Positions 1 to 7,769 of a stretch of DNA of 29,475 nucleotides are shown here, one piece after another. Position 1 is the first letter of the stretch. Each line of letters starts with the position of its first letter. Below the pieces are notes generated by a model. That model made no database searches and was not told the origin of the DNA. It worked only from the letters and a program-made list of their open reading frames with translations. The position numbers and the translations under genes were made by a program. The stretch covers positions 1-29,475 of the forward strand of contig DGSV01000089.1 of assembly GCA_002394025.1 (NCBI GenBank), written 5' to 3'. Source of the stretch: Bacteroidales bacterium UBA4353 (GTDB lineage: Bacteria; Bacteroidota; Bacteroidia; Bacteroidales; Paludibacteraceae).

Positions 1-136
1 AGCAACACCGTAGCCCACGCCGTATACATGAATACTCAAAGAGTGTACACGTATACACACTATAGGCGTCTAGTGTCGCAGTGTTTTGGATGATTGAATT
101 TACCAGATTCGAGTTAGCCAAAACAAAGCGCTTAAG

Positions 137-197
137 ACGCCGATATTTTATATGTCGTATATCTCACCCACCCGAAGATATATACACCCATCGGCGT
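137..197. repeat. Imperfect inverted repeat
   Basis: ACGCCGAT at 137-144 is exactly complementary to ATCGGCGT at 190-197. Inside it, GTATATCT near 157 faces AGATATA near 176, so the stretch can fold as a long interrupted hairpin around a C-rich loop. No T-run follows on either strand, so it does not look like an intrinsic terminator. Function unknown. Confidence 0.45.
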
Positions 198-239
198 GAG
201 CTCAACACTGCAAAACTAATGCTTTGCGATACAAAAATA

Positions 240-270
240 TTGATATTTTTTCACATACGAAACACTTTCG
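240..270. repeat. 31-bp intergenic repeat, copy A
   Basis: Matches 4310-4340 at 28 of 31 positions, in the same orientation. Both copies begin TTGATATTTTTTC, continue with CATACGA, and run into T-rich DNA. Copy B lies just upstream of the pulA promoter, whereas copy A has no clear gene immediately downstream. This may be a dispersed noncoding repeat of this genome. Confidence 0.55.
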
Positions 271-331
271 ACATTTTTTGTTGTTTTTTACTTTTATATG
301 CTGACTAAAATTCTGAAAATTATTGGAGGTC

Positions 332-374
332 TTTTGCACTTTTAAATGTAAGATTACGTTTTTAAGGTGCAAAA
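332..374. repeat. Inverted repeat upstream of the pRiA4b-like gene
   Basis: TTTTGCAC at 332-339 pairs with GTGCAAAA at 367-374, and the stem can continue with G-U pairs and one or two mismatches into the T-rich and A-rich flanks. It could be a terminator for something upstream or an operator for the gene at 447. The sequence does not decide between these. Confidence 0.4.
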
Positions 375-446
375 AAGGAATTTATTTGGCACACATACTA
401 AAAAGTGTTATCTTTTCCATATACAAAATCCCAAATAATTAGTATT

Positions 447-1074
447 ATGGCTATCAAGTTAAAAATTCAAATTAAAAACATTACCAAGCCACCTATATGG
501 CGCAGGTTGCTTATACCCGATTATTTTAATTTCCGCCAATTGCACTATGCAATACAGATAGCGTTCGATTGGACAACAAGTCATCTATACCTATTCCAGA
601 AACAGGCATACGACAAAGGGTGGTGCATCGGCGAGCCATCACCTGATGACGATTTCCTTTTCTTTGGCACACTCACAACACCAGCCCTAACCGTCAATGT
701 ACGTCAGTTTTTAGAGGAAAATTTTATAAAAACATTCGTGTATATATGATTTCGGTGATGATTGGATACATCAGATTACATTAGAGGACTTAACTGATGA
801 GGAAACAAAGTTTCCACGCTGCCTTGCCGGCAAGGGCTGCCCTCCACCAGAAGATTGCGGAGGACCATTTGGTTTTGAATATTTCAAGAAAATGATTCGT
901 GAAGGCGATATGTCAGATCAAGAAATGGTTGAGCAACTTGAATGGTACGGCTTCATAGATGATGAAGGTTCGATTTTATTTGATATTCATAAATTTGATA
1001 TTGATTGCATTATTAAAGAATTTGATGATTTTGAAAACATTGAAAAAGACTTCGATGATTTTTCTGATTATTAA
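447..1074 (+). pseudogene. pRiA4b ORF-3-like protein, frameshifted by loss of one TA
   Basis: The first part (447-749, starting MAIKLKIQIKN) carries the IKPPIWRR-like opening and the LHYAIQIAFDW motif of the plasmid pRiA4b ORF-3-like family (MM3350-like fold, function unknown). It stops after FVYI. The next frame continues at once with YDFGDDW, FPRCLAGKG and CPPEDCGGP, the family's remaining conserved blocks, and runs to 1074 with an acidic tail rich in D, E and F. The break falls in a TATATAT run at 741-747. Adding one TA restores FVYIYDFGDDW without any other change and gives a protein of about 209 residues. I chose ATG 447 over 405 because family similarity begins there. It could be a pseudogene, a slippage-switched gene or a sequencing error. 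A second in-frame ATG at 892 is unlikely to make a functional product. Confidence 0.8.
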
Positions 1075-1083
1075 ATCATAATT

Positions 1084-1113
1084 ATTGCATTTGCGTAAAA
1101 TTTACTAACTTTG
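1084..1113 (+). promoter_or_regulatory. Probable Bacteroidetes promoter of the 1151 lipoprotein gene
   Basis: TAACTTTG at 1106-1113 fits the TAnnTTTG -7 consensus. ATTG at 1084-1087 is a weak -33 match at 18-base spacing. Transcription would begin near 1120, giving a leader of about 30 bases before the ATG at 1151. Confidence 0.55.
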
Positions 1114-1150
1114 CTTGAAACAAGCAATCATAATTTAAAAAAATACAACA

Positions 1151-2461
1151 ATGAAAAAATTATCTCTTTATTTAGTGTGCTGTCTCTGCGTGCTGCTGTG
1201 CGGTTGCACGCCATCGCAAGAAAGCATTGAAAATGAACGTATTGACAACAATATCAATACTGAATCGGAGTCGTACATTCCACATGGTGCGCTGAACCGC
1301 TTGTTTTCGGTGTCTTCGTCCAAGAAGGTCTATTTCTCGAAGGGTAATCTGCAATATGAGCTTAATGGTCGTAAGTTCAGGTTCGCCAACAATCAGTATG
1401 ATATTCAGCAGAGTGCCGTAAACTTGAGTGGTTCGAATTCTGTTCTTGACTACCTGCCATATGGTGCATCAGGTGCCGGTAGTACTCGTGCCAACTCGTT
1501 GAGCAGCCTGCCAACCATGGACATCGCCGGCACGGCATACGACTGGGGGCTTTACAATCCCATAGCCAATGCCGAGGACCTCGCCGGCTTTTGGCGTACG
1601 CTGACAGTTCAGGAATGGGAATATCTGCTGCATAAACGCACCAATGCCGACAGTCTGAACTGCATAGTGACGTATAACGGCATTACAGGGCTTATGCTAC
1701 TGCCCGACGACTACCAAGGGGCGGCATTCGCGTCTCTGAAATTCACTAACAAAACGGGCGACAACTACTATTACAACAACAACTATCCCCGCAAGAAGGA
1801 GTACATAGAAAACAAACTCGAATATATGGCGTACGAGAACCTCGTTAGCCTCGGTGCTGTATTTTTGCCATTCAACTCATCCCGGACTATAAACGATGAG
1901 CCTATCGAATACTACTGGACTTCGACCTACTCCGGCAGCAATCAGGCTCATGCCATACTGATGCAGAAAAGCCACTTGATGGAGAGCGCGCAGATTATCA
2001 CGGAGCAGAGTGGTTTGTCGCGCGTGCGTCTTGTTCAAGACTATCCCATAGAGCGCTTTGTGATGACCTTCTCAAAAAGTCCCACCACGAGTCATCAGGC
2101 GGTGCTCAAAGGCATAGATGTCAACCTCACTATCGGTGATAAGGTCTATTTCGCTATCTATGACAAGGAGACACGGGGTGTGCTGAAAGCCAATGAAGCG
2201 GCAAAAGCCATCAGTAAACAGACGGGAGAGTTGACATCAAAATGGAGCATAAGCAAGGTCGAGGGCGAAAATATCCTCAACATTCCTGAACCCGACGGCA
2301 TCAGTTATCAGGAACAATACCTGCTCGGCTATGCGGTAGCGGACTATGTAGAGGATGCAAAGTACAAAATCACATATACCGTGACGGACAAAAGCGGGAA
2401 AACACTTGCCAAGATTGAGAAAATAGTGCCCGTGAGTGTCCGCTATCCGGTCATTAACTGA
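1151..2461 (+). CDS. Surface lipoprotein of unknown function, Bacteroidales family
   Basis: A 436-residue protein with a lipoprotein signal: KK at the start, a hydrophobic stretch, and a lipobox ending LLCGC with the lipidated Cys at residue 19. The central part (about 50-295) has a layout I associate with a large Bacteroidetes family: VYFSKGNLQY, then RFANNQYD, a DWGLYNP turn, WRTLTVQEWEYLL, a LLPDDY motif, AVFLPF and YYWTST, closing with VRLVQ. This pattern resembles Fibrobacter succinogenes major-domain proteins, which are secreted and of unknown role. The C-terminal third (about 300-436) looks like a separate beta-rich domain with no motif I know. It is followed after 23 bases by the short lipoprotein-like ORF at 2485, possibly co-transcribed. 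Cell-surface location is inferred from the lipobox alone. The coding status is firm, the function is not known. Confidence 0.8.
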   Translation: MKKLSLYLVCCLCVLLCGCTPSQESIENERIDNNINTESESYIPHGALNRLFSVSSSKKVYFSKGNLQYELNGRKFRFANNQYDIQQSAVNLSGSNSVLDYLPYGASGAGSTRANSLSSLPTMDIAGTAYDWGLYNPIANAEDLAGFWRTLTVQEWEYLLHKRTNADSLNCIVTYNGITGLMLLPDDYQGAAFASLKFTNKTGDNYYYNNNYPRKKEYIENKLEYMAYENLVSLGAVFLPFNSSRTINDEPIEYYWTSTYSGSNQAHAILMQKSHLMESAQIITEQSGLSRVRLVQDYPIERFVMTFSKSPTTSHQAVLKGIDVNLTIGDKVYFAIYDKETRGVLKANEAAKAISKQTGELTSKWSISKVEGENILNIPEPDGISYQEQYLLGYAVADYVEDAKYKITYTVTDKSGKTLAKIEKIVPVSVRYPVIN

Positions 2462-2484
2462 TATCATAACTCTTAACTAATACC

Positions 2485-2553
2485 ATGAAAAACTATTTAT
2501 TGATTATGCTGACAGCCATAGTGGCAACGGCTTGCACTGTCAAGCCGACAAAA
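2485..2553 (+). repeat. Duplicated lipoprotein leader, copy 1 (copy 2 at 4414-4482)
   Basis: About 69 bases starting at the start codon match the first 69 bases of pulA with about 4 differences. Upstream of the ATG the two loci share little, and downstream of the PT codons they diverge completely. The two copies flank the ATPase gene. Confidence 0.7.
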
Positions 2554-2793
2554 CTGCAAGGCATAGCCATGGCTAAAAGAGGTTTTCTATTAACTGTTAA
2601 GAATTATTTGAAAGAATTTAAGAGAACATTCTATTACAAGGAAGCAATTCAGGCTATTTTTGGAATCAATGAACCCATTAGCGCAGAATACAATAAAAAT
2701 GGACATTATTTTTCAACAAAGGAAGAATTTTTCACTGCTTATATATCCCCAGATAATAAGAGCATTCTGAACTATAATAAAAAAACAAAATAA
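2485..2793 (+). CDS. Short chimeric lipoprotein-like ORF with a pulA-derived leader
   Basis: 102 residues. The first 25 or so (MKNYLLIMLTAIVATAC, then TVKPT) are nearly the same as the signal peptide and early mature sequence of the pullulanase at 4414. The DNA agrees at all but about 4 of the first 68 bases, starting essentially at the ATG. After KLQG the similarity ends. The remaining ~75 residues are lysine-, phenylalanine- and tyrosine-rich and match nothing I recognise. The signal peptide predicts lipidation at Cys17. It may be a real small lipoprotein, a remnant in which another gene tail was joined to a copied pulA leader, or a decaying paralogue. It follows the 1151 gene by 23 bases and ends before a hairpin at 2843. 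Confidence 0.5.
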   Translation: MKNYLLIMLTAIVATACTVKPTKLQGIAMAKRGFLLTVKNYLKEFKRTFYYKEAIQAIFGINEPISAEYNKNGHYFSTKEEFFTAYISPDNKSILNYNKKTK

Positions 2794-2842
2794 AAATGGG
2801 ATAATGCCGAATATCCAAACAACGAGTAGGCAAAATAAAAAT

Positions 2843-2888
2843 GGTTCATGCGAACTTAAGAACTATACCCCTCAAGTTGGCATGAACC
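2843..2888. terminator. Probable bidirectional terminator between convergent genes
   Basis: GGTTCATGC and GCATGAACC form a 9-bp stem, extended past a G-G mismatch by AACTT/AAGTT, around a 16-base loop. On the minus strand the hairpin is followed by a U-rich tail (complement of 2832-2842), which suits the ATPase gene ending at 2907. On the plus strand the tail is TTTATTAA, which may serve the ORF ending at 2793. Confidence 0.65.
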
Positions 2889-2906
2889 TTTATTAATGTC
2901 TAATAT

Positions 2907-4031
2907 TTAGCGTATCAGAAAATGCACGAAGTTTTCTCGGTTTATGGTTTCTATACTCGAATTAGGATAAGCATTTAGGAACGTTTTGCTTATACGCGTT
3001 TTCTTCGCAGGATTCCATTTGAATTCATAGGCAACAAGTTTCCCGTCCGACTCCTCCAAATAATCTATCTCTTGCTGTTGAGTCGTTCTCCAAAACCATG
3101 TATTGCAATAAGCCTCACCATAATGACGTTTCTTTCTTAATTCGCTTATCATATAATTTTCCCAAAGTTGTCCTGCGTCCTGACGCATAGCCATATCAGC
3201 GTAATTCCCGATTAGCGCATTACGTATCCCATTGTCATAAAAATATATTTTTCTGCTCGCTTTGAGCTCATTGCGCAAATTGCGTGAAAAAGATGGTAAA
3301 CGGAATAATACTTGCGTTTGCTCTAATAGGTTGATGTATTTTTCTATTGTGCTTCTATCCAGCTGAACGAGTTGACTCAATTCGTTGTATGATACCTCGC
3401 TACCTACTTGATACGCTAATGCCTGCATCAATCTCACAAGCTTATCAGGATGTTTGATGCGCTCCCATTCCAAGATGTCTCTATATAGGTAACTATTGGT
3501 CAGTTGTGATAGAATAGCACGCTCATCACCTGCATGACATACGACATCCGGATAGCAGCCAAATACAAGCCTGACGGGCAATTGTTTTTGAGCTTCAAAA
3601 ACACCATAATGCATAGCTAATTCAGCAAATGAAAGCGGAAATAAATTATATTCCCACTTACGTCCCGTGAGCGGTTCGTTGACTTTATTTGCCAACTCAA
3701 ACGAAGAACTGCCAGTAATAATAAGTTGTATATCAGGAAAATTATCAGTGATGAGTTTCATTTTAAGCCCTATATTCTCTATCCTTTGAGCCTCATCAAC
3801 GACTACAATCTTGTTTTGACCAATATATGTGCGTAATTGTGCTATTGTTATATTATTGAATAGGGTGCGCGTTTCCAATTCATCACCATTGAACCACAGC
3901 ACTTGATCTTCGCCTTTAATAAGTTCACGCAGTAGTGTTGTCTTGCCCGTCTGACGCGCACCTATGAGCATAATAGCTTTGCCTGTGTGCATCCTCTTTA
4001 GCAGCAAATCTGTCAGTTGTCTTCTAATCAT
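2907..4031 (-). CDS. AAA+ ATPase with DUF4143 C-terminal domain
   Basis: 374 residues from the ATG at 4031. An upstream ATG at 4088 is rejected because it sits in the -33 box of this gene's own promoter. Walker A is GARQTGKT (about 24-31) and Walker B is IVVVDEA (D79, E80). A sensor-like ITGSSSFEL follows, then EPLTGRKWEYNLFPLSF, a winged-helix stretch (LSQLVQLDRSTIEKYI) and a C-terminal segment ending EIDYLEESDGKLVAYEFKW, which looks like the nuclease-fold-type part of DUF4143. This is the COG1373 family, very common in Bacteroidetes and archaea, of unclear cellular role. It is often found as singletons scattered through genomes. It is transcribed alone, opposite to its neighbours, and is flanked by the two copies of the pulA leader. 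All key ATPase residues are present, so it should be active. Confidence 0.88.
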   Translation of the reverse strand: MIRRQLTDLLLKRMHTGKAIMLIGARQTGKTTLLRELIKGEDQVLWFNGDELETRTLFNNITIAQLRTYIGQNKIVVVDEAQRIENIGLKMKLITDNFPDIQLIITGSSSFELANKVNEPLTGRKWEYNLFPLSFAELAMHYGVFEAQKQLPVRLVFGCYPDVVCHAGDERAILSQLTNSYLYRDILEWERIKHPDKLVRLMQALAYQVGSEVSYNELSQLVQLDRSTIEKYINLLEQTQVLFRLPSFSRNLRNELKASRKIYFYDNGIRNALIGNYADMAMRQDAGQLWENYMISELRKKRHYGEAYCNTWFWRTTQQQEIDYLEESDGKLVAYEFKWNPAKKTRISKTFLNAYPNSSIETINRENFVHFLIR

Positions 4032-4057
4032 AGTTGTCTCTATTATGTTTCTGTTTA

Positions 4058-4088
4058 CAAAAATACTTTTATTTTTGCAATTATGCAA
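4058..4088 (-). promoter_or_regulatory. Promoter of the AAA+/DUF4143 ATPase gene
   Basis: On the minus strand TTTG (4088-4085) and TATTTTTG (4065-4058) are separated by 19 bases, a very good match to the Bacteroidetes consensus. The start site would be near 4051, about 20 bases before the ATG at 4031. Confidence 0.7.
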
Positions 4089-4355
4089 ATTTGCAGAATC
4101 AATTCGGCAAAAAATTATAATATTTTGCGGAATACATTCTACAAATTGCAGTTTTTGTGAGTCGGGTCTCTGAAATACTCACTATCATTGCCTATGTTTT
4201 CAGTCGTTACTTTTCATTTTTACCTCTCGGCAGTTAATGCGCACAATGGCTGTAACTCTGACGGTCATAGCCCTTGATTTGGAATAGAGGTGTGTAGATA
4301 TTAAATTAATTGATATTTTTTCGCATACGAAGCACTTGCGTATTTTTTTTCTGTT
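4089..4355. other. Intergenic region upstream of pulA
   Basis: No gene is supported here. The stretch holds a small GTGAGT/ACTCAC hairpin at 4157-4182, no recognisable riboswitch, and the second copy of the 31-bp repeat at 4310-4340. Short open frames on both strands have no family signature. Confidence 0.5.
4310..4340. repeat. 31-bp intergenic repeat, copy B
   Basis: Agrees with 240-270 at 28 of 31 positions. It ends about 16 bases before the -33 box of pulA, so it could contribute to regulation. ATACG at 4325-4329 and CGTAT at 4339-4343 can pair as a small hairpin. Confidence 0.55.
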
Positions 4356-4390
4356 TTTGTTGCTATTTAGACTTAAATTTCCTAATTTTG
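4356..4390 (+). promoter_or_regulatory. Promoter of pulA
   Basis: TAATTTTG at 4383-4390 is a full -7 match. TTTG at 4356-4359 lies 23 bases upstream, slightly long for a -33 box. The predicted leader is under 20 bases, which places the start at ATG 4414 and rules out the in-frame ATG at 4336. Confidence 0.6.
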
Positions 4391-4413
4391 CCGTATATAT
4401 TTTACTTAACATC

Positions 4414-6345
4414 ATGAAAAACTATTTTTTGATTATGCTGACAGCCATAGCGGCAATGGCTTGCACTGTCAAGCCGACACAACTTGAAGACGAATGCCTT
4501 TACGGCAAAAACAAGACTATGTTTACATTCTGGTCTCCCGTAGCGGAACAGATGGAGCTCCGCATTTACGACAGCGCCGAGACGGAAGATTTTGAGACTT
4601 ACGCTCTTAAGAAAGATGACAACAATTTTTGGCATACGTCCGTCAAGGGAGACTTGTTTGGCAAGTACTATACTGTTCGCTCATATCAGACTGGAGAGTG
4701 GTCGGAGGAGTCGCCGGGTATCTTTGCCAAAGCGGTGAGCGTCAATGGCGCACGCGCGGCTGTTGTTGACATGAGCAAAACCAATCCCGATGGCTGGGCT
4801 GACGACAAGCGACCTGCGATGAATGATTCTACTGACATTGTTGTTTATGAAACACACTTGCGCGACTTTACGATGTCGCCCAATTCGGGCATTGACCACA
4901 AAGGCAAGTTCTTGGCATTGACTGAAACGGGAACAAAGACGGCGGACGGCCTCGCATCCGGCATTGACCACCTGAAAGAATTGGGTATCACACATGTTCA
5001 GATACTGCCCATGTTCGACTATGGCAGCATAGACGAGACTACCCTCTCTAAAGGCAACTACAACTGGGGCTACGACCCGATAAACTATAACGTACCGGAA
5101 GGCGGTTATTCGACTGACCCATACGACCCCACAGCGCGTATCAAGGAGGTTAAGCAGATGGTTCAGGCGCTGCATGCGGCTGGCATACGCGTAGTGATGG
5201 ATGTTGTTTACAACCACACATATAACGTTGCCGGCTGTGCGCTCGGGCGTGTGGTGCCGCAATATTTCTACCGCCTGAACTCTGACGGCAGCTATGCCAA
5301 TGGTTCCGGCTGCGGCAACGAGACGGCAAGCGACCATGAGATGATGCGCCGGTTTATGGTCGAGTCGGTGTGCTATTGGGCACGGGAATATCATATCGAC
5401 GGTTTCCGCTTTGACCTGATGGGCATTCATGACCAAGAAACCATGCGTCAGATTCGTGCCGCACTTGACAAAATAGACCCCACGATATTGACTTATGGCG
5501 AGGGCTGGGCTGCCATGGCTCCGGCATATCCTGAAGAGGACCTGGCAATGAAGAGGTGGACATGGAAGATGCCGCGTGTGGGTGCATTCAGCGATGACAT
5601 ACGTAATGCCTTGATAGGTTCTCCATTCGACCACGAGCGCGGTTTCGCATCAGGCAACAGTGCAGGCAAAAATGCGGTATGCTTTGGTCTGGTGGGTGGC
5701 ATAGACTATTCTGACGGCAAATTCGGCGACGGTTGGTCGGGTGAGCCTATGCAGCACGTGAGCTACATCACCTGCCACGACAACTACTGCCTACGCGACC
5801 GCATAGATGTAAGCGCTGCCGGCGAGAGCGAAGACACTAAACTGCGCATGAACAAGCTGGCGCAGACGGGCGTGCTCGTGTCGCAGGGAATGACATTCAT
5901 CTATGGCGGAGAGGAACTATACCGCACAAAACTCGGTATCGACAACAGCTATCAGAGTCCCGATTCGATTAACACCATTCCATGGGAGAACAAACTCAAG
6001 TACAACGATTTGTATGAATACTACCGCCAGATGATACGTATCCGTCGTCAGCACAAAGGTTTCCGTCTGGGCAGTGCCGAACTTGTACGGCGTCATGTTG
6101 AGTTTTTGCCTTCGCAGAGTGAGGCGCTGATAATATACCACATCAAAGATTTAGAAGGTATTGATTCCGCAAAATCTCTCGTGGTGCTGCTTAATGGTAG
6201 TGCTGAAACCATGGAAGCTGATATACCCGCCGGTGATTATACTATCCTTGCCCAAGACGGCAAAGCCAATGCCGAGGGCTTGGGACATATCAGTTCGCCG
6301 AGCATCAAAGTAGCGCCCTACTCCGCCACAATACTCGCGCAGTAG
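4414..6345 (+). CDS. pulA: Type I pullulanase-like GH13 lipoprotein
   Basis: 643 residues, predicted to hydrolyse alpha-1,6 branches in pullulan, starch or glycogen. The signal peptide has a lipobox-like AMAC with Cys17, so it is probably a lipid-anchored envelope enzyme. A CBM48-like beta domain (about 30-125; FTFWSPVAEQMELRIYD) precedes the GH13 barrel. The pullulanase signature YNWGYDP is at about 216-222. Region I is DVVYNHT (263-269), region II GFRFDLMG with nucleophile Asp334, region III YGEGW with acid/base Glu363, and region IV TCHDN with Asp456. All catalytic residues are present and the length is normal for the family. A C-terminal all-beta domain ends the protein. No SusC/SusD pair lies in the window. 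The first 69 bases are duplicated at 2485. Specificity towards particular glucans is inferred from family only. Confidence 0.92.
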   Translation: MKNYFLIMLTAIAAMACTVKPTQLEDECLYGKNKTMFTFWSPVAEQMELRIYDSAETEDFETYALKKDDNNFWHTSVKGDLFGKYYTVRSYQTGEWSEESPGIFAKAVSVNGARAAVVDMSKTNPDGWADDKRPAMNDSTDIVVYETHLRDFTMSPNSGIDHKGKFLALTETGTKTADGLASGIDHLKELGITHVQILPMFDYGSIDETTLSKGNYNWGYDPINYNVPEGGYSTDPYDPTARIKEVKQMVQALHAAGIRVVMDVVYNHTYNVAGCALGRVVPQYFYRLNSDGSYANGSGCGNETASDHEMMRRFMVESVCYWAREYHIDGFRFDLMGIHDQETMRQIRAALDKIDPTILTYGEGWAAMAPAYPEEDLAMKRWTWKMPRVGAFSDDIRNALIGSPFDHERGFASGNSAGKNAVCFGLVGGIDYSDGKFGDGWSGEPMQHVSYITCHDNYCLRDRIDVSAAGESEDTKLRMNKLAQTGVLVSQGMTFIYGGEELYRTKLGIDNSYQSPDSINTIPWENKLKYNDLYEYYRQMIRIRRQHKGFRLGSAELVRRHVEFLPSQSEALIIYHIKDLEGIDSAKSLVVLLNGSAETMEADIPAGDYTILAQDGKANAEGLGHISSPSIKVAPYSATILAQ

Positions 6346-6369
6346 TCATGTAATCTCTATGGCTCACGC

Positions 6370-6399
6370 ATAAAAAAGGACACGCCGCGGCGTGTCCTT
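6370..6399 (-). terminator. Intrinsic terminator, perfect 24-nt palindrome
   Basis: The 24 bases at 6376-6399 read identically on both strands (arms AAGGACACGCCG and its complement), giving a GC-rich stem with almost no loop. On the minus strand it is followed by a run of T (complement of 6371-6376), so it best serves the gene ending at 6508. The plus-strand side has only ACTTTG after it, so termination of pulA here would be weaker. Confidence 0.7.
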
Positions 6400-6507
6400 A
6401 CTTTGTGTGCAAAACATTAAATGTTGGATTTCATCCTTAGTTTTCTCGCCTCACCATTGCTCGCGAGCGGCACTGGTTTCGGCTTATCGAAAACGTTCGC
6501 AATGATA
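6400..6507. other. Short gap between convergent genes
   Basis: No gene or clear signal beyond the palindrome at its left edge. Confidence 0.4.
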
Positions 6508-7719
6508 TCATTTCACAACAAACTTGTGAGCTGTTGAGTTTGTGCGCAAAATGTATATCCCTTGAGGCAGAAAAATATTTAATGTTTCTGCCTCATTTTT
6601 TTGCATTAGACATTGTCCTTGCGGTGTGTAAACAGATATGTTTTGAGGGTAAGGTACGATTACCGACACCTGATTGTTCTGAACACTAATAAGAGCATCA
6701 TCATCATTTTCAGGGCTGTTTATTGCTGTGCCATGATTGCTATATCGGCTCATTTTCAGGTCGTCGATTTGCAGTCCCATACCGGTGTTAGAGTCTGTTT
6801 TTGTAATACGTATTCTCACCCGACCGGGCACGTTGACGTCATAGCGATAGAGCGACATTCCATTAGTGGTAGCCTTGGCGGATTTACTAACCTGTTGATT
6901 TGTCACGATATTAGTCCATGACTCGCCTTGGTCCACAGACACTGAGAGTGTGAATGACAGTTGCGCTGCTTTATAGTTCTCATGATTTCCCGCCCAAAAT
7001 TCCACTTCGCCTATTCCCTCGCTGCGGTCGGTAGTGAGTTCGGCATAGGCGTTAGCATTACGCAGCGATATACATTGGTCATCCCACTTAGGTTTACCGT
7101 CATCAACGATAGCGTTGTGCAGTTGCCAGCTGCTGACAACCGTTCCGACGTTGTCATGGCGGTCGGCATATTCACGAACTTCATAAACTCCGCCTTGCCA
7201 CTTATCCGTTGCAACACGTGGCGTAAATTCACCTTGCTCAAAAGTCTCGAAAAAATCCCATAGCGCGGCCTCATTAGTCATATCAGAACTGACACACTGA
7301 AAGTCAGTGATTTTCTTGAAGCCATCGAGATTATTATACTGTTCACGAGTGCCCTGTAGCAACACCTTTTTGCGCCAGAACTGCGGATTTTCGTCAAGGC
7401 TATACTGTTCTGCGCCGTTGCTTGATGTCGGAAATTGCAGACATATACATTTCGTAAAGTCCTGTTCTTTTGGATTATCTGCCAAGAGAAATACCGATCC
7501 GTCGAACGGCGGCGCCATATTGACGAACCATTTGCTATTGGAATATGCCGACATTTCGCCGACAACATATCCCGTGAGCCAGTATTTGGTTGTTGTACTG
7601 ACATTTTTTGCTTTGGCCTGCTGCACGGTGAGCGGCGAAGTTGCTGACGAGCCGTCGCCGGCAAACAAAGCAGCAACGACGAACAGCACACTTATCAGAG
7701 TTAACAGAATTCGATTCAT
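6508..7719 (-). CDS. Secreted DUF6359-like protein with T9SS-type C-terminal domain
   Basis: 403 residues. A signal peptide (MNRILLTLISVLFVVAALFA) is followed at about 28-140 by TSPLTVQQAKAKN, then YWLTGYVVG, VFLLAD, CICLQFP and KKVLLQGTREQY. This is the pattern of the Bacteroidetes DUF6359 OB-fold-like domain. The middle part (about 155-325) looks like a beta-sandwich (choice-of-anchor type) with FETFEQGEF and MGLQIDDLKMS. The last ~70 residues (ISVYTPQGQCLMQ, LPQGIYILR, ending HKFVVK) match the layout of T9SS type A sorting domains, so the protein is probably exported through the outer membrane and attached to the surface. No enzyme motif is visible, and I would call it a surface binding or adhesion protein at most. 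It is convergent with pulA and uses the palindromic terminator at 6376. Confidence 0.78.
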   Translation of the reverse strand: MNRILLTLISVLFVVAALFAGDGSSATSPLTVQQAKAKNVSTTTKYWLTGYVVGEMSAYSNSKWFVNMAPPFDGSVFLLADNPKEQDFTKCICLQFPTSSNGAEQYSLDENPQFWRKKVLLQGTREQYNNLDGFKKITDFQCVSSDMTNEAALWDFFETFEQGEFTPRVATDKWQGGVYEVREYADRHDNVGTVVSSWQLHNAIVDDGKPKWDDQCISLRNANAYAELTTDRSEGIGEVEFWAGNHENYKAAQLSFTLSVSVDQGESWTNIVTNQQVSKSAKATTNGMSLYRYDVNVPGRVRIRITKTDSNTGMGLQIDDLKMSRYSNHGTAINSPENDDDALISVQNNQVSVIVPYPQNISVYTPQGQCLMQKNEAETLNIFLPQGIYILRTNSTAHKFVVK

Positions 7720-7769
7720 GGCTTAATTATAACTATTGTGTAATAAAAATTTTAATAACTCAAATGATG

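Larger units (their letters stand above)
1..446. other. Gene-poor left end, no convincing CDS
   Basis: I see no supportable gene here. A 75-codon open frame at 81-308 has low-complexity composition and no recognisable domain, and it overlaps inverted repeats, so I treat it as chance. The stretch holds an imperfect hairpin at 137-197, the first copy of a 31-bp repeat at 240-270, and an inverted repeat at 332-374 just before the next gene. It reads as repeat-rich intergenic DNA. Confidence 0.6.

Noticed and set aside
43..62. Near-palindrome GTGTACACGTATACAC
   Set aside because: Symmetry is imperfect and there is no neighbouring gene or tail to give it a role.
81..308. 75-codon open frame at the left end
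   Set aside because: No domain, no promoter match, and it runs through inverted repeats and T-rich DNA. More likely chance than a gene.
4157..4182. GTGAGT/ACTCAC hairpin as a terminator
   Set aside because: Six-bp stem, long loop and no T-run on either side. Too weak to call.
4336..4413. Upstream ATG of pulA at 4336
   Set aside because: The promoter -7 box (4383-4390) lies downstream of it, and the lipoprotein signal starts at 4414.
4681..5634. 317-codon open frame on the minus strand
   Set aside because: Lies entirely inside pulA, whose catalytic motifs are certain. It is a shadow of the codon pattern.
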